From an uncultured Actinotalea sp. (GTDB lineage Bacteria; Actinomycetota; Actinomycetes; Actinomycetales; Cellulomonadaceae), in NCBI RefSeq assembly GCF_946885855.1, contig NZ_CAMPHH010000179.1, positions 1 to 7,095 of the forward strand: 7,095 nucleotides of DNA, read 5' to 3'. The notes beneath the pieces were generated by a model, which had not been told where the DNA came from, searched no databases, and was given only the letters and a program-made list of their open reading frames with translations. Below are positions 1-7,077 of the stretch, piece after piece. The position numbers were made by a program, and so were the translations under genes. The stretch's first letter is position 1; each line of letters starts with the position of its first letter.

Positions 1-21
1 GTGCGACGGGGCGGGACGCGC

Positions 22-70
22 CACGGGGCCCGACGCGCGACGAGGCCCGGCCGAGCGGCCGGGCCCCGTG
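22..70 (-). terminator. GC-rich hairpin(s) 3' of the usp gene, possible terminator
   Basis: Two strong pairings are visible and share their right arm. GGCCCGGCC (44-52) pairs with GGCCGGGCC (57-65) around a 4-nt loop, and the stem extends past one mismatch to 40-42/67-69. Alternatively, CACGGGGCCCG (22-32) pairs perfectly with CGGGCCCCGTG (60-70). The element begins about 30 nt beyond the usp stop when read leftward. No T-tract follows, so this would be a U-less actinobacterial-type terminator. Termination is inferred from position and structure only. The rest of 1-101 holds no supportable gene. Confidence 0.4.
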
Positions 71-101
71 CGAGGCGTCGTCGTCCGTGGCGGGCAGGGC
101 C

Positions 102-515
102 TCAGCCCCGGGCGCGGTCCTTCGGCGCGGCCTTGACCGCGATGACCGGGCAGCGCGCCTCGAGGAGGATGCGCTGGGAGTTGCTGCCGAGCAGGAGCTT
201 GCCGACCGGCGTGCGGTGCCGCACGCCGATGACGATCCCCCGGACGTCGAGCTCCTCGGACAGCGCGAGGATCTCGTCCGCGGCGTCCCTGCCGCGCACC
301 AGCTGGCGCACGGTGTACCGGACGCCCTCCGCGTCCAGGCGCTCGCGGACCGCCTCGAGCTCCACGTCCGTGGCGAAGGTCGACTCCGGCGGGTCCGACC
401 TCGCGGAGACGTTGACGACGAGGAGCTCGTCGCCGTGGTTGTGGGCCTCCCTGACCGCGTGCTCCAGCGCCGCCTCGCCCTCGGGCGTGGGGGTGTAGCC
501 GACGATGATCGTCAC
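102..515 (-). CDS. Universal stress protein (UspA family), single domain
   Basis: This 137-residue protein has the size of a single Usp domain. It opens with the beta-1 strand TIIVGYTP and ends in the family's C-terminal signature, IGVRHRTPVGKLLLGSNSQ (96-114) followed by CPVIAVK (122-128). That signature is the nucleotide loop G-x2-G-x9-G-S/T, seen here as G97-x2-H100-x9-G110-S111, so the second glycine is replaced by histidine. The Asp that often follows beta-1 in ATP-binding members is also absent (GYTPT). ATP binding is therefore uncertain. Usp proteins are cytoplasmic, usually dimeric, and linked to starvation, hypoxia and stress survival; a specific role cannot be read here. The start is GTG at 515-513, chosen because AGGAG (530-526) lies 10 nt upstream and the family's beta-1 begins immediately; the nearby ATG at 525-523 is out of frame. 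It is transcribed divergently from clpB across 259 bp, and no obvious -10 box of its own is visible. Confident of family, not of function. Confidence 0.93.
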   Translation of the reverse strand: MTIIVGYTPTPEGEAALEHAVREAHNHGDELLVVNVSARSDPPESTFATDVELEAVRERLDAEGVRYTVRQLVRGRDAADEILALSEELDVRGIVIGVRHRTPVGKLLLGSNSQRILLEARCPVIAVKAAPKDRARG

Positions 516-563
516 GAACCCTCATCTCCTCGCCCCGGGTCGCCGTCGACCCGGACGGCCCCA

Positions 564-626
564 TGGTCCCAGGTCAGGGGGACGGTCGCCAGGGACCAGC
601 GGGCCCGCGGGACGGGGTCCCTGGCG
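564..626. repeat. Inverted-repeat cluster between usp and clpB
   Basis: A perfect 11-bp inverted repeat, CGCCAGGGACC (587-597) and GGTCCCTGGCG (616-626), flanks an 18-nt loop that contains a 10-bp palindrome GCGGGCCCGC (599-608). A further TGGTCCC at 564-570 can pair with GGGACCA at 592-598, so two mutually exclusive folds are possible. It lies outside both genes, 49 nt or more upstream of the usp start and 72 nt upstream of the HAIR dyad. It could be an operator, a structured usp leader, or a terminator for transcription entering from either side. Nothing in the sequence decides between these. Confidence 0.5.
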
Positions 627-697
627 CTGTGCCGCAGGCGCGCCGGGGGCCTCCGCGGACCACGGATCGTCACCCGCTCGACCCCTCCCCTTGCAGA

Positions 698-718
698 CTT
701 GAGCGGAATAGACTCAAC
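698..718 (+). promoter_or_regulatory. HAIR-like HspR operator upstream of clpB
   Basis: The sequence reads CTTGAGC, seven bases, ACTCAAC. The HAIR consensus bound by the HspR repressor in Streptomyces and mycobacteria is CTTGAGT-N7-ACTCAAG, so 12 of 14 arm positions match with exact spacing. HspR represses the dnaK operon and clpB in several actinobacteria and is relieved by heat shock, which fits the gene 57 bp downstream. A -10-like TAGACT (709-714) lies inside the dyad, so a bound repressor would block the promoter. A TTGCAG at 691-696 is too close (12 nt) to be a standard -35, so the exact promoter remains uncertain. The site call rests on motif and context; no HspR gene is in the window. 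Confidence 0.85.
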
Positions 719-774
719 TCTGGCCCCGTTGCCCTGAGCAGTCCCGTCCCACGCCCGCGGAGGAAGCCACCCCC

Positions 775-3387
775 ATGGACCAGAAGTTCACGACCAAGGC
801 GAACGAGGCGCTCGCGGCGGCCATCCAGTCCGCCTCCGGCGCCGGCCACCCGCAGATCGAGCCCGTCCACCTGCTCGAGGCCCTCCTGGCCGAGCCGCGC
901 GGCGTCGCGAGCGGTCTGCTGGACGCCGTCGGCGTCGACCGCGCGGCCCTGGCCCGCCGCGTGACCGCGCTGCGCACCGCGCTGCCGTCGGCCTCCGGCG
1001 GCTCGGTCGCCCAGCCGGGCACCTCGCGCGCGCTCGGCGCCGCCATCACGGCGGCCGGCACGGAGGCGCGGGCGCTGGGCGACGAGTACGTCTCGACCGA
1101 GCACCTGCTGCTGGGTCTGGCGGCCGGGACCTCGAGCGCCGCCGAGGCGCTCCGGTCGGCGGGCGCCACCCGGGACGCGCTCGCCGCGGCCCTGCCCGCG
1201 GTCCGCGGCAGCGCGAAGGTGACGAGCCCGGACCCGGAGGGCACCTACAAGGCGCTGGAGCAGTACGGCCGGGACCTCACGGCCGAGGCGCGCGAGGGCA
1301 GGCTCGACCCGGTCATCGGCCGCGACGCGGAGATCCGCCGCGTCGTCCAGGTGCTGTCCCGCCGCACCAAGAACAACCCCGTCCTCATCGGCGAGCCCGG
1401 CGTCGGCAAGACCGCCGTCGTCGAGGGCCTCGCCCAGCGCATCGTCGACGGCGACGTGCCGGAGTCCCTGCGCGGCAAGCGGCTCGTGGGCCTCGACCTC
1501 GCGGCGATGGTCGCCGGCGCGAAGTACCGGGGCGAGTTCGAGGAGCGGCTCAAGGCCGTCCTGGAGGAGATCAAGCAGTCCGAGGGCGAGGTCGTCACCT
1601 TCATCGACGAGCTGCACACGGTCGTCGGGGCAGGTGCGGCCGAGGGCTCCATGGACGCGGGCAACATGCTCAAGCCGATGCTCGCGCGCGGCGAGCTCCG
1701 CCTCGTCGGCGCCACGACGCTCGACGAGTTCCGCGAGCGGATCGAGAAGGACCCGGCCCTGGAGCGGCGCTTCCAGCAGGTCTTCGTCGGCGAGCCGTCC
1801 GTGGAGGACACGGTCGCGATCCTGCGCGGCATCGCCCCCAAGTACGAGGCGCACCACCAGGTGACGATCAGCGACGCCGCGCTCGTCGCCGCGGCGACGC
1901 TGTCCGACCGGTACATCTCCGGGCGTCAGCTCCCGGACAAGGCGATCGACCTCGTCGACGAGGCGGCGTCCCGCCTCCGGATGGAGATGGACTCCTCACC
2001 GGTGGAGATCGACGAGCTCCAGCGCGCGGTCACCCGCCTGGAGATGGAGGAGACGTACCTGCGCACGGCCGACGACGACGCCTCGCGGGATCGCCTCGAC
2101 AAGCTGCGGGCGGAGCTGGCCGACCGCCGCGAGGCGCTCGCGGCCCTCACGGCGCGCTGGGAGAACGAGAAGGCCGGCCACAACCGGCTCGGCGAGCTCC
2201 GCGCGCGCCTGGACGAGATGCGCGGTGCGGCGGATCGCTACCAGCGCGAGGGCGACTACGAGAACGCCTCCCGCCTGCTCTACGGCGAGATCCCGGCCGT
2301 GGAGAAGGAGATCGCTCAGGTGGAGGCCGCCGAGGCGGCCCGGGCCACCGGCGGCGACCAGGGCGGCGAGCCGCCGATGATCGCCGAGAAGGTCGGCCCG
2401 GACGAGATCGCGGAGGTCGTCTCGGCCTGGACGGGGATCCCGACGGGCCGGCTGCTGGAGGGCGAGACGGCCAAGCTCCTGCGCATGGAGGACGTGCTCG
2501 GCGAGCGCCTCATCGGCCAGGGCCGCGCCGTCCGCACGGTGTCCGACGCGGTGCGCCGCTCACGCGCCGGGATCTCCGACCCGGACCGGCCCACGGGCTC
2601 CTTCCTCTTCCTCGGACCCACCGGCGTCGGCAAGACCGAGCTGGCCAAGTCGCTCGCGGACTACCTCTTCGACGACGAGCGCGCGATGGTCCGGATCGAC
2701 ATGTCCGAGTACTCCGAGAAGCACTCGGTCGCGCGCCTTGTCGGTGCGCCCCCCGGGTACGTCGGCTACGAGGAGGGCGGCCAGCTCACCGAGGCCGTGC
2801 GGCGCCGGCCCTACTCGGTCGTGCTGCTGGACGAGGTCGAGAAGGCGCACCCGGAGGTCTTCGACATCCTGCTCCAGGTGCTCGACGACGGGCGCCTCAC
2901 CGACGGGCAGGGCCGCACCGTCGACTTCCGGAACACGATCCTCGTGCTCACCTCGAACCTCGGCTCGCAGTTCCTCGTGGACCCGGCGCTCGACGACGCC
3001 GCCAAGCGCGAGGGCGTCCTGCAGGCCGTCCGGGCCGCGTTCAAGCCTGAGTTCCTCAACCGGCTCGACGACGTCGTCCTCTTCGACGCCCTGAGCCTGG
3101 AGGAGCTGGGCCGCATCGTCGACCTGCAGATCGCACGGCTCGGGGACCGCCTCGCGGACCGGCGCCTCACGCTGGACGTGACGCCCGCCGCGCGGGAGTG
3201 GCTCGCCATCGAGGGGTACGACCCCGCGTACGGCGCGCGCCCGCTCCGGCGGCTCGTGCAGCGCGAGATCGGCGACCGGCTGGCGCGCATGCTGCTGTCC
3301 GGCGAGGCGCACGACGGCGGCGCGGTCGTCGTGGACCGGGGCGAGGCGGCCGACGGCGCCCCCACGTTGACGCTGACGGCGTCCTGA
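775..3387 (+). CDS. clpB: ATP-dependent chaperone ClpB (Hsp100 disaggregase)
   Basis: ClpB is a cytoplasmic hexameric AAA+ machine that threads aggregated proteins through its pore and works with DnaK/DnaJ/GrpE. At 870 residues it is full length (E. coli 857). In order: Clp N-domain with two repeats (about 1-145); NBD1 with Walker A GEPGVGKT (206-213, K212), pore-loop Y251, Walker B D278-E279 and Arg fingers R331/R332; the coiled-coil middle domain (about 410-525), including Y503 in LLYGEIP, which marks ClpB rather than ClpC/ClpA; NBD2 with Walker A GPTGVGKT (614-621), pore loop GYVGY (Y662), Walker B D686-E687, Arg finger R763 and sensor-2 GAR (820-822). A Gly-rich linker around 540-550 accounts for the roughly 9-residue shift relative to E. 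coli in NBD2. All catalytic residues are present. The start is ATG with GGAGGAA (759-765) upstream, and [13 protein letters not shown] is the usual N-terminus. It appears monocistronic, with a HAIR dyad upstream and a hairpin downstream. Confidence 0.99.
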   Translation: MDQKFTTKANEALAAAIQSASGAGHPQIEPVHLLEALLAEPRGVASGLLDAVGVDRAALARRVTALRTALPSASGGSVAQPGTSRALGAAITAAGTEARALGDEYVSTEHLLLGLAAGTSSAAEALRSAGATRDALAAALPAVRGSAKVTSPDPEGTYKALEQYGRDLTAEAREGRLDPVIGRDAEIRRVVQVLSRRTKNNPVLIGEPGVGKTAVVEGLAQRIVDGDVPESLRGKRLVGLDLAAMVAGAKYRGEFEERLKAVLEEIKQSEGEVVTFIDELHTVVGAGAAEGSMDAGNMLKPMLARGELRLVGATTLDEFRERIEKDPALERRFQQVFVGEPSVEDTVAILRGIAPKYEAHHQVTISDAALVAAATLSDRYISGRQLPDKAIDLVDEAASRLRMEMDSSPVEIDELQRAVTRLEMEETYLRTADDDASRDRLDKLRAELADRREALAALTARWENEKAGHNRLGELRARLDEMRGAADRYQREGDYENASRLLYGEIPAVEKEIAQVEAAEAARATGGDQGGEPPMIAEKVGPDEIAEVVSAWTGIPTGRLLEGETAKLLRMEDVLGERLIGQGRAVRTVSDAVRRSRAGISDPDRPTGSFLFLGPTGVGKTELAKSLADYLFDDERAMVRIDMSEYSEKHSVARLVGAPPGYVGYEEGGQLTEAVRRRPYSVVLLDEVEKAHPEVFDILLQVLDDGRLTDGQGRTVDFRNTILVLTSNLGSQFLVDPALDDAAKREGVLQAVRAAFKPEFLNRLDDVVLFDALSLEELGRIVDLQIARLGDRLADRRLTLDVTPAAREWLAIEGYDPAYGARPLRRLVQREIGDRLARMLLSGEAHDGGAVVVDRGEAADGAPTLTLTAS

Positions 3388-3421
3388 CCTCGGCATCGGC
3401 GCGCGCCTCGGGCGCGGGCCG

Positions 3422-3449
3422 CGGCCGGGTGCGGTCCCGCACCCGGCCG
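3422..3449 (+). terminator. Strong GC hairpin downstream of clpB, probable terminator
   Basis: CGGCCGGGTGCGG (3422-3434) is the exact reverse complement of CCGCACCCGGCCG (3437-3449). This forms at least a 12-bp stem with a GTCC loop, and flanking GGCGC (3411-3415) and GCGCC (3451-3455) could extend it past an internal bulge. It lies 35 nt after the clpB stop and about 85 nt before the next gene. No T-run follows, as is common for actinobacterial terminators. It probably separates clpB transcription from the downstream sugar operon. Termination is inferred. Confidence 0.6.
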
Positions 3450-3520
3450 GGCGCCGTGCCGGACGGTCTCGCCAGGTGGCACGGGAGCGTCCACCGCACG
3501 ACGGCGGCGCCCGGGCGACG

Positions 3521-3526
3521 TAGCGT
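3521..3526 (+). promoter_or_regulatory. -10 box of a probable leaderless promoter for the pgmB-GH65 operon
   Basis: TAGCGT matches the actinobacterial -10 pattern TANNNT. It is followed by six bases and then the A of the ATG at 3533, the spacing at which transcription would start on the initiation codon itself. There is no Shine-Dalgarno-like purine run in the 20 nt before this ATG, which fits a leaderless mRNA. No good -35 match is seen near 3497-3503. Leaderless genes of this form are common in actinobacteria; the assignment is by pattern and spacing. Confidence 0.65.
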
Positions 3527-3532
3527 CGGATC

Positions 3533-4249
3533 ATGGACTGGACGCCCTACGACGCCGCCCTCTTCGACCTCGACGGGGTCCTCACGCCGACCGCGGACGT
3601 GCACATGCACGCCTGGGCCGCGATGTTCACGCGGTACTTCGCCGAGCACGGGATCACCCCGCCGTACACGGACGAGGACTACTTCCTGCACGTCGACGGC
3701 CGGCCCCGGTACGACGGCGTGCGCGCGGCGCTCGCCTCGCGCGACGTCGTCCTGCCCGAGGGGGACGCGTCGGACGCCCCGTGGGTCGAGACGGTGTGCG
3801 GGCTCGGCAACGCCAAGAACGCGGCGTTCAACGAGATCCTCAGCACCGAGGGCGTGGCGCCGTACGACGGGTCCGTCCGGCTGGTCGACGACCTGCGCGC
3901 CCGCGGGACGGCGGTCGCCGTCGTCTCCAGCTCCCGCAACGCCCGGGCCGTGCTCGAGGCGGCGCGGATCGCGGACCGCTTCGGCGTCGTCGTCGACGGC
4001 GCGGTGGCGCGCGCGGAGGGGCTCGCCGGCAAGCCGCACCCCGAGACGTTCCGGCGCGCCGCCGCGCTGCTCGGCGTGACGGTGGCACGCTCGGTGGTGA
4101 TCGAGGACGCGGTCTCCGGCGTCGCGGCGGGACGTGCGGGTGGCTTCGGCCTCGTCGTCGGGGTCGACCGGGGAGCGGGTGGGCAGGTGCTGCGGGACGC
4201 GGGTGCGGACGTCGTCGTCACGGACCTGGCGGAGCTGGTGCCGTCGTGA
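3533..4249 (+). CDS. pgmB: Beta-phosphoglucomutase-type HAD phosphatase/mutase
   Basis: A 238-residue HAD-superfamily enzyme of the beta-phosphoglucomutase group, predicted to interconvert beta-glucose 1-phosphate and glucose 6-phosphate in the cytoplasm with Mg2+. Motif I is DLDGVLTPT, with nucleophile D12 and acid/base D14. H24, followed by AW at 27-28, aligns with His20 of the Lactococcus lactis enzyme. The helical cap carries GRPRYDG (56-62) and GNAKN (92-96). Motif II is VVSSSRN (130-136), matching the substrate-contacting Ser-Ala-Ser-Lys-Asn of L. lactis. Motif III is K167 in GKPHPETF, and motif IV is E191-D192. Cap and core are complete. The usual Asp four residues after D14 is proline (P19), a form I recall in actinobacterial relatives. 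The start is the ATG placed for a leaderless transcript. Its stop overlaps the GTG of the GH65 gene, and this pairing strongly supports mutase rather than general phosphatase activity. Mycobacterium tuberculosis has the same pair as Rv3400/Rv3401. Phosphatase on another sugar phosphate is the alternative. Confidence 0.92.
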   Translation: MDWTPYDAALFDLDGVLTPTADVHMHAWAAMFTRYFAEHGITPPYTDEDYFLHVDGRPRYDGVRAALASRDVVLPEGDASDAPWVETVCGLGNAKNAAFNEILSTEGVAPYDGSVRLVDDLRARGTAVAVVSSSRNARAVLEAARIADRFGVVVDGAVARAEGLAGKPHPETFRRAAALLGVTVARSVVIEDAVSGVAAGRAGGFGLVVGVDRGAGGQVLRDAGADVVVTDLAELVPS

Positions 4250-7077
4250 GCGGGTCGGAGGACCTCACCGGCCCGATCGGCACGTCGGTGCCGGGCGCTG
4301 ACGGCGCTGCCGGCGCCGACGGGGCGAGCGGCGCCGGCCGGGCGAGCGGCGCCGGCCGGGCGAGCAGGTCCGGTGAGGCGAGCGCGGCCCCACCGTCGAG
4401 CGGCCCCCTGGGGGGCTACGCCGACGACCACACCGACGGCCCCCGGCGCGACCCGGCCGACGGCCCCGCCGGGCGGCGCGGGAGCCCGTCGCACACCGAC
4501 GTCCCCGGTCACCACACCGTGCCCGGCCGGGGCCACCACGCCCGAGGCGCGCACCGGCGTCCGGAGTCGGTCCACCGGGACCCCGTCGCGTACCTGGACC
4601 GGACGCGGTTCCCCACGCACCCGTGGCAGCTCACCGAGGAGTTCTTCGACCCGGAGGACCACGGGACGACCGAGACCCTCTTCGCCCTGGGCAACGGCTA
4701 CCTCGGGATGCGCGGCAACCTCGAGGAGGGCCGGGACTTCCACACGCACGGGACGTACGTCAACGGCTTCCACGAGACGTGGCCCATCCGGCACGCCGAG
4801 GAGGCGTTCGGGTTCGCGGAGGTCGGCCAGACCATCGTCAACGTCCCCGACCCGAAGGTCATCCGGCTCTACGTCGACGACGAGCCGCTCCTGCTCTCGG
4901 TCGCGGACCTCGTCACGTACGAGCGCACGCTCGACCTGCGGGACGGCGTCCTGTTCCGCGAGATCCTGTGGCGGACGCCGTCGGGCAACCGGGTCCGGGT
5001 GCGCTCGCGCCGCATGGTGTCCTTCCGCCAGCGGCACCTGGCGATCATGACCTTCGAGGTGACGGTGCTGGACCGGGAGGTGCCGGTCGTCGTCTCCTCC
5101 CAGCTCATCAACCGCCAGGACGGTCTGGACGAGTACCGCACGAGCCCGGGATCCGGGCGTGACGCGGACCCGCGGCGCGCGACGCAGTTCGAGCACCGCG
5201 TGCTCCAGCCCCAGGTGCACTGGGGCGACGAGACCCGCACGGTCCTGGCCTACCGCTGCACGAACTCCGGCATGACGCTCGGGGTGGCGTCGGACCACCA
5301 CGTCGACAGCGAGAACGTCGTCGAGCTGCTCACCCAGGTCGAGCAGGACTACGCCAAGCACGTGTACCGGGTGAAGGCCCAGCCCGGCGTCCCGGTCGTC
5401 ATCACGAAGGCGGTGAGCTACCACACCTCCCGGTCCGTCCCGGCGCGGGAGCTCGTCAACCGCTGCCGACGGACCCTCGACCGCGTCCGGGAGGAGGGGG
5501 TCGAGCAGCAGTTCATCGACCAGCGCGCCTGGCTGGACGAGTACTGGGAGCGCTCGGACGTCGTCGTCGACGGGCAGCCCGAGGTCCAGCAGGCGATCCG
5601 GTGGAACCTCTTCCAGATCGCCCAGGCGTCCGCCCGCGCCGAGGGCAACGGCATCCCGGCCAAGGGCCTGACCGGCTCCGGGTACAGCGGTCACTACTTC
5701 TGGGACACCGAGGTCTACGTCGTCCCCTACCTCGTCTACACCTCGCCGACGATCGCCCGGAACGCCGTCCGCTTCCGCTACTCGATGCTCCCGGCGGCGC
5801 AGCGGCGCGCGCGCCAGCTCAACGAGGACGGCGCGCTCTTCCCCTGGCGCACGATCAACGGCGAGGAGGCGTCGGCGTACTACGCCGCGGGCACCGCCCA
5901 GTACCACATCGACGCGGACGTGGCCTACGCGCTGAGCAAGTACGTGCAGGTCACCGGCGACGAGGAGTTCCTCGCGCGCGAGGGCGTCGACGTCCTCGTC
6001 GAGACCGCGCGCATGTGGGTGGACCTGGGCTTCTGGCGGGGCAACGGCGAGCAGGCGTTCCACATCTACGGCGTGACCGGGCCGGACGAGTACACGACGG
6101 TCGTCAACGACAACCTGTTCACGAACGTCATGGCGCGGTTCAACCTGCGCCGCGCGGCCGAGGCCGTGCGGACGCTGGAGACGACGGCGCCGCAGGACCA
6201 CGCCCGGATGGTGGCGCGTCTGGACCTGCGCGAGCACGAGGTCGACGACTGGCTGCGCGCCGCGGAGGCGATGGCGATCCCGTACGACGAGAACCTCGGC
6301 ATCCACCCGCAGGACTCGCAGTTCCACGAGCGCGAGCTGTGGGACCTCGCCGCGACCCCGGAGGACAAGCGGCCGCTGCTGCTGCACTACCACCCGCTGG
6401 TCATCTACCGGTTCCAGGTGCTCAAGCAGGCCGACGTCGTCCTCGCGCTCTTCCTGCAGGGCGAGCACTTCCCGCTGGAGCAGAAGCGCGCGGACTTCGA
6501 GTACTACGACCCCATCACGACCGGCGACTCGAGCCTGTCCGCCGTCGTCCAGTCCGTCGTCGCGGCCGAGGTGGGGTACCACGAGCTCGCGCTGCGCTAC
6601 TTCCACGACGCCCTCTTCGTGGACCTCGCGGACCTGCACCACAACGCGTCCGACGGCGTCCACGTGGCCTCGGCGGCCGGGACGTGGGCGGCGCTCGTGC
6701 ACGGCTTCGCCGGGTTCCGGGACCACGGCGGCCTGCTCAGCCTGGACCCCCGGCTCCCGCAGGGCTGGACGGGGCTGACCTTCCGCCTCACGGTCCGTGG
6801 GTCCCGCCTGCGCGTCACCGTGCGGCAGGACCACGTCGAGCTCCACCTGGAGACCGGCACCACCGAGCACGTCTCGGTGCGGGGCGAGAGCGTGCGGGTC
6901 GGGCACCACCCGGCGGTCGTGCCGATCAGCGGCCAGGGGCCGCGGATCCCCGGGGCGCCGCGCGCCTCGGCGGCGCTCGGCGGAGTCCGCGCCGACGGCA
7001 CCGTCATCACCGCGTCGATCCCGCACCTGACCTTCACCCCGGCGGAGGGCGAGCCGGCCGGGCCCGACGCCCGCTGA
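4246..7077 (+). CDS. Glycoside hydrolase family 65 protein, probable alpha-glucoside phosphorylase
   Basis: GH65 enzymes cleave alpha-linked glucose disaccharides such as trehalose, maltose, kojibiose or nigerose. Most bacterial members are inverting phosphorylases that release beta-glucose 1-phosphate, which the upstream mutase would use. Homology begins near residue 119 (RTRFPTHPWQL). The N-terminal beta-sandwich holds LFALGNGYLGMRGN (145-158). The (alpha/alpha)6 barrel starts around 446 and has GIPAKGLTGSGY (469-480), FWDTE (485-489) and FPWRTINGEE (532-541). The catalytic acid is E615 in GVTGPDEYT. Then come KQADVV (727-732), DSSLS (761-765) and H806 in GVHVAS; the last two align with the phosphate pocket of maltose phosphorylase as I recall it. 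A C-terminal beta-sandwich spans about 826-890. At 943 residues it exceeds the usual 750-800 because of a low-complexity N-terminal extension. The GTG start overlaps the mutase stop (GTGA), with GGAG at 4231-4234; GTGs at 4288 and 4519 are weaker alternatives. No signal peptide is seen, so it is cytoplasmic. Substrate is undetermined. Confidence 0.94.
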   Translation: MSGSEDLTGPIGTSVPGADGAAGADGASGAGRASGAGRASRSGEASAAPPSSGPLGGYADDHTDGPRRDPADGPAGRRGSPSHTDVPGHHTVPGRGHHARGAHRRPESVHRDPVAYLDRTRFPTHPWQLTEEFFDPEDHGTTETLFALGNGYLGMRGNLEEGRDFHTHGTYVNGFHETWPIRHAEEAFGFAEVGQTIVNVPDPKVIRLYVDDEPLLLSVADLVTYERTLDLRDGVLFREILWRTPSGNRVRVRSRRMVSFRQRHLAIMTFEVTVLDREVPVVVSSQLINRQDGLDEYRTSPGSGRDADPRRATQFEHRVLQPQVHWGDETRTVLAYRCTNSGMTLGVASDHHVDSENVVELLTQVEQDYAKHVYRVKAQPGVPVVITKAVSYHTSRSVPARELVNRCRRTLDRVREEGVEQQFIDQRAWLDEYWERSDVVVDGQPEVQQAIRWNLFQIAQASARAEGNGIPAKGLTGSGYSGHYFWDTEVYVVPYLVYTSPTIARNAVRFRYSMLPAAQRRARQLNEDGALFPWRTINGEEASAYYAAGTAQYHIDADVAYALSKYVQVTGDEEFLAREGVDVLVETARMWVDLGFWRGNGEQAFHIYGVTGPDEYTTVVNDNLFTNVMARFNLRRAAEAVRTLETTAPQDHARMVARLDLREHEVDDWLRAAEAMAIPYDENLGIHPQDSQFHERELWDLAATPEDKRPLLLHYHPLVIYRFQVLKQADVVLALFLQGEHFPLEQKRADFEYYDPITTGDSSLSAVVQSVVAAEVGYHELALRYFHDALFVDLADLHHNASDGVHVASAAGTWAALVHGFAGFRDHGGLLSLDPRLPQGWTGLTFRLTVRGSRLRVTVRQDHVELHLETGTTEHVSVRGESVRVGHHPAVVPISGQGPRIPGAPRASAALGGVRADGTVITASIPHLTFTPAEGEPAGPDAR
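4322..4365 (+). repeat. 18-bp tandem repeat (about 2.4 copies) in the GH65 gene
   Basis: The unit GGGCGAGCGGCGCCGGCC occurs at 4322-4339 and again, identical, at 4340-4357, followed by the first eight bases of a third copy. Each unit is six codons, giving ASGAGR at residues 27-32 and 33-38, then AS. Copy-number changes would stay in frame. It sits within the Ala/Gly/Pro/His-rich N-terminal extension, ahead of the conserved fold. Confidence 0.9.

Noticed and set aside
87..737. Plus-strand open frame opposite usp
   Set aside because: Out-of-frame antisense shadow of the Usp gene that runs on through the intergenic regulatory region; no domain resemblance.
670..1857. Minus-strand open frame of 395 codons opposite the start of clpB
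   Set aside because: Antisense shadow of clpB with low-complexity composition. It also covers the HAIR site, and it has no family resemblance.
3471..3480. Small dyad GCCA-GG-TGGC upstream of the mutase, a possible repressor operator
   Set aside because: Four-base arms are expected by chance in this composition, and no regulator gene is nearby to support it.
3198..4079. Plus-strand open frame spanning the end of clpB and most of the mutase gene
   Set aside because: Arg/Pro/Thr-rich out-of-frame translation that crosses two well-supported genes; not a plausible protein.
3781..4245. Upstream extension of the GH65 reading frame into the mutase gene, as if a fusion or frameshift existed
   Set aside because: Absence of stops is expected in DNA this GC-rich. 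The mutase is complete in its own frame with all motifs up to its stop, so no frameshift is needed.
3679..7026. Very long open frame (1115 codons) on the minus strand opposite the mutase and GH65 genes
   Set aside because: It is a shadow of strong G/C third-position bias in the true genes. Its translation is Arg/Val/Asp/Leu-rich with no recognisable domain, and the plus-strand products are clear family members.
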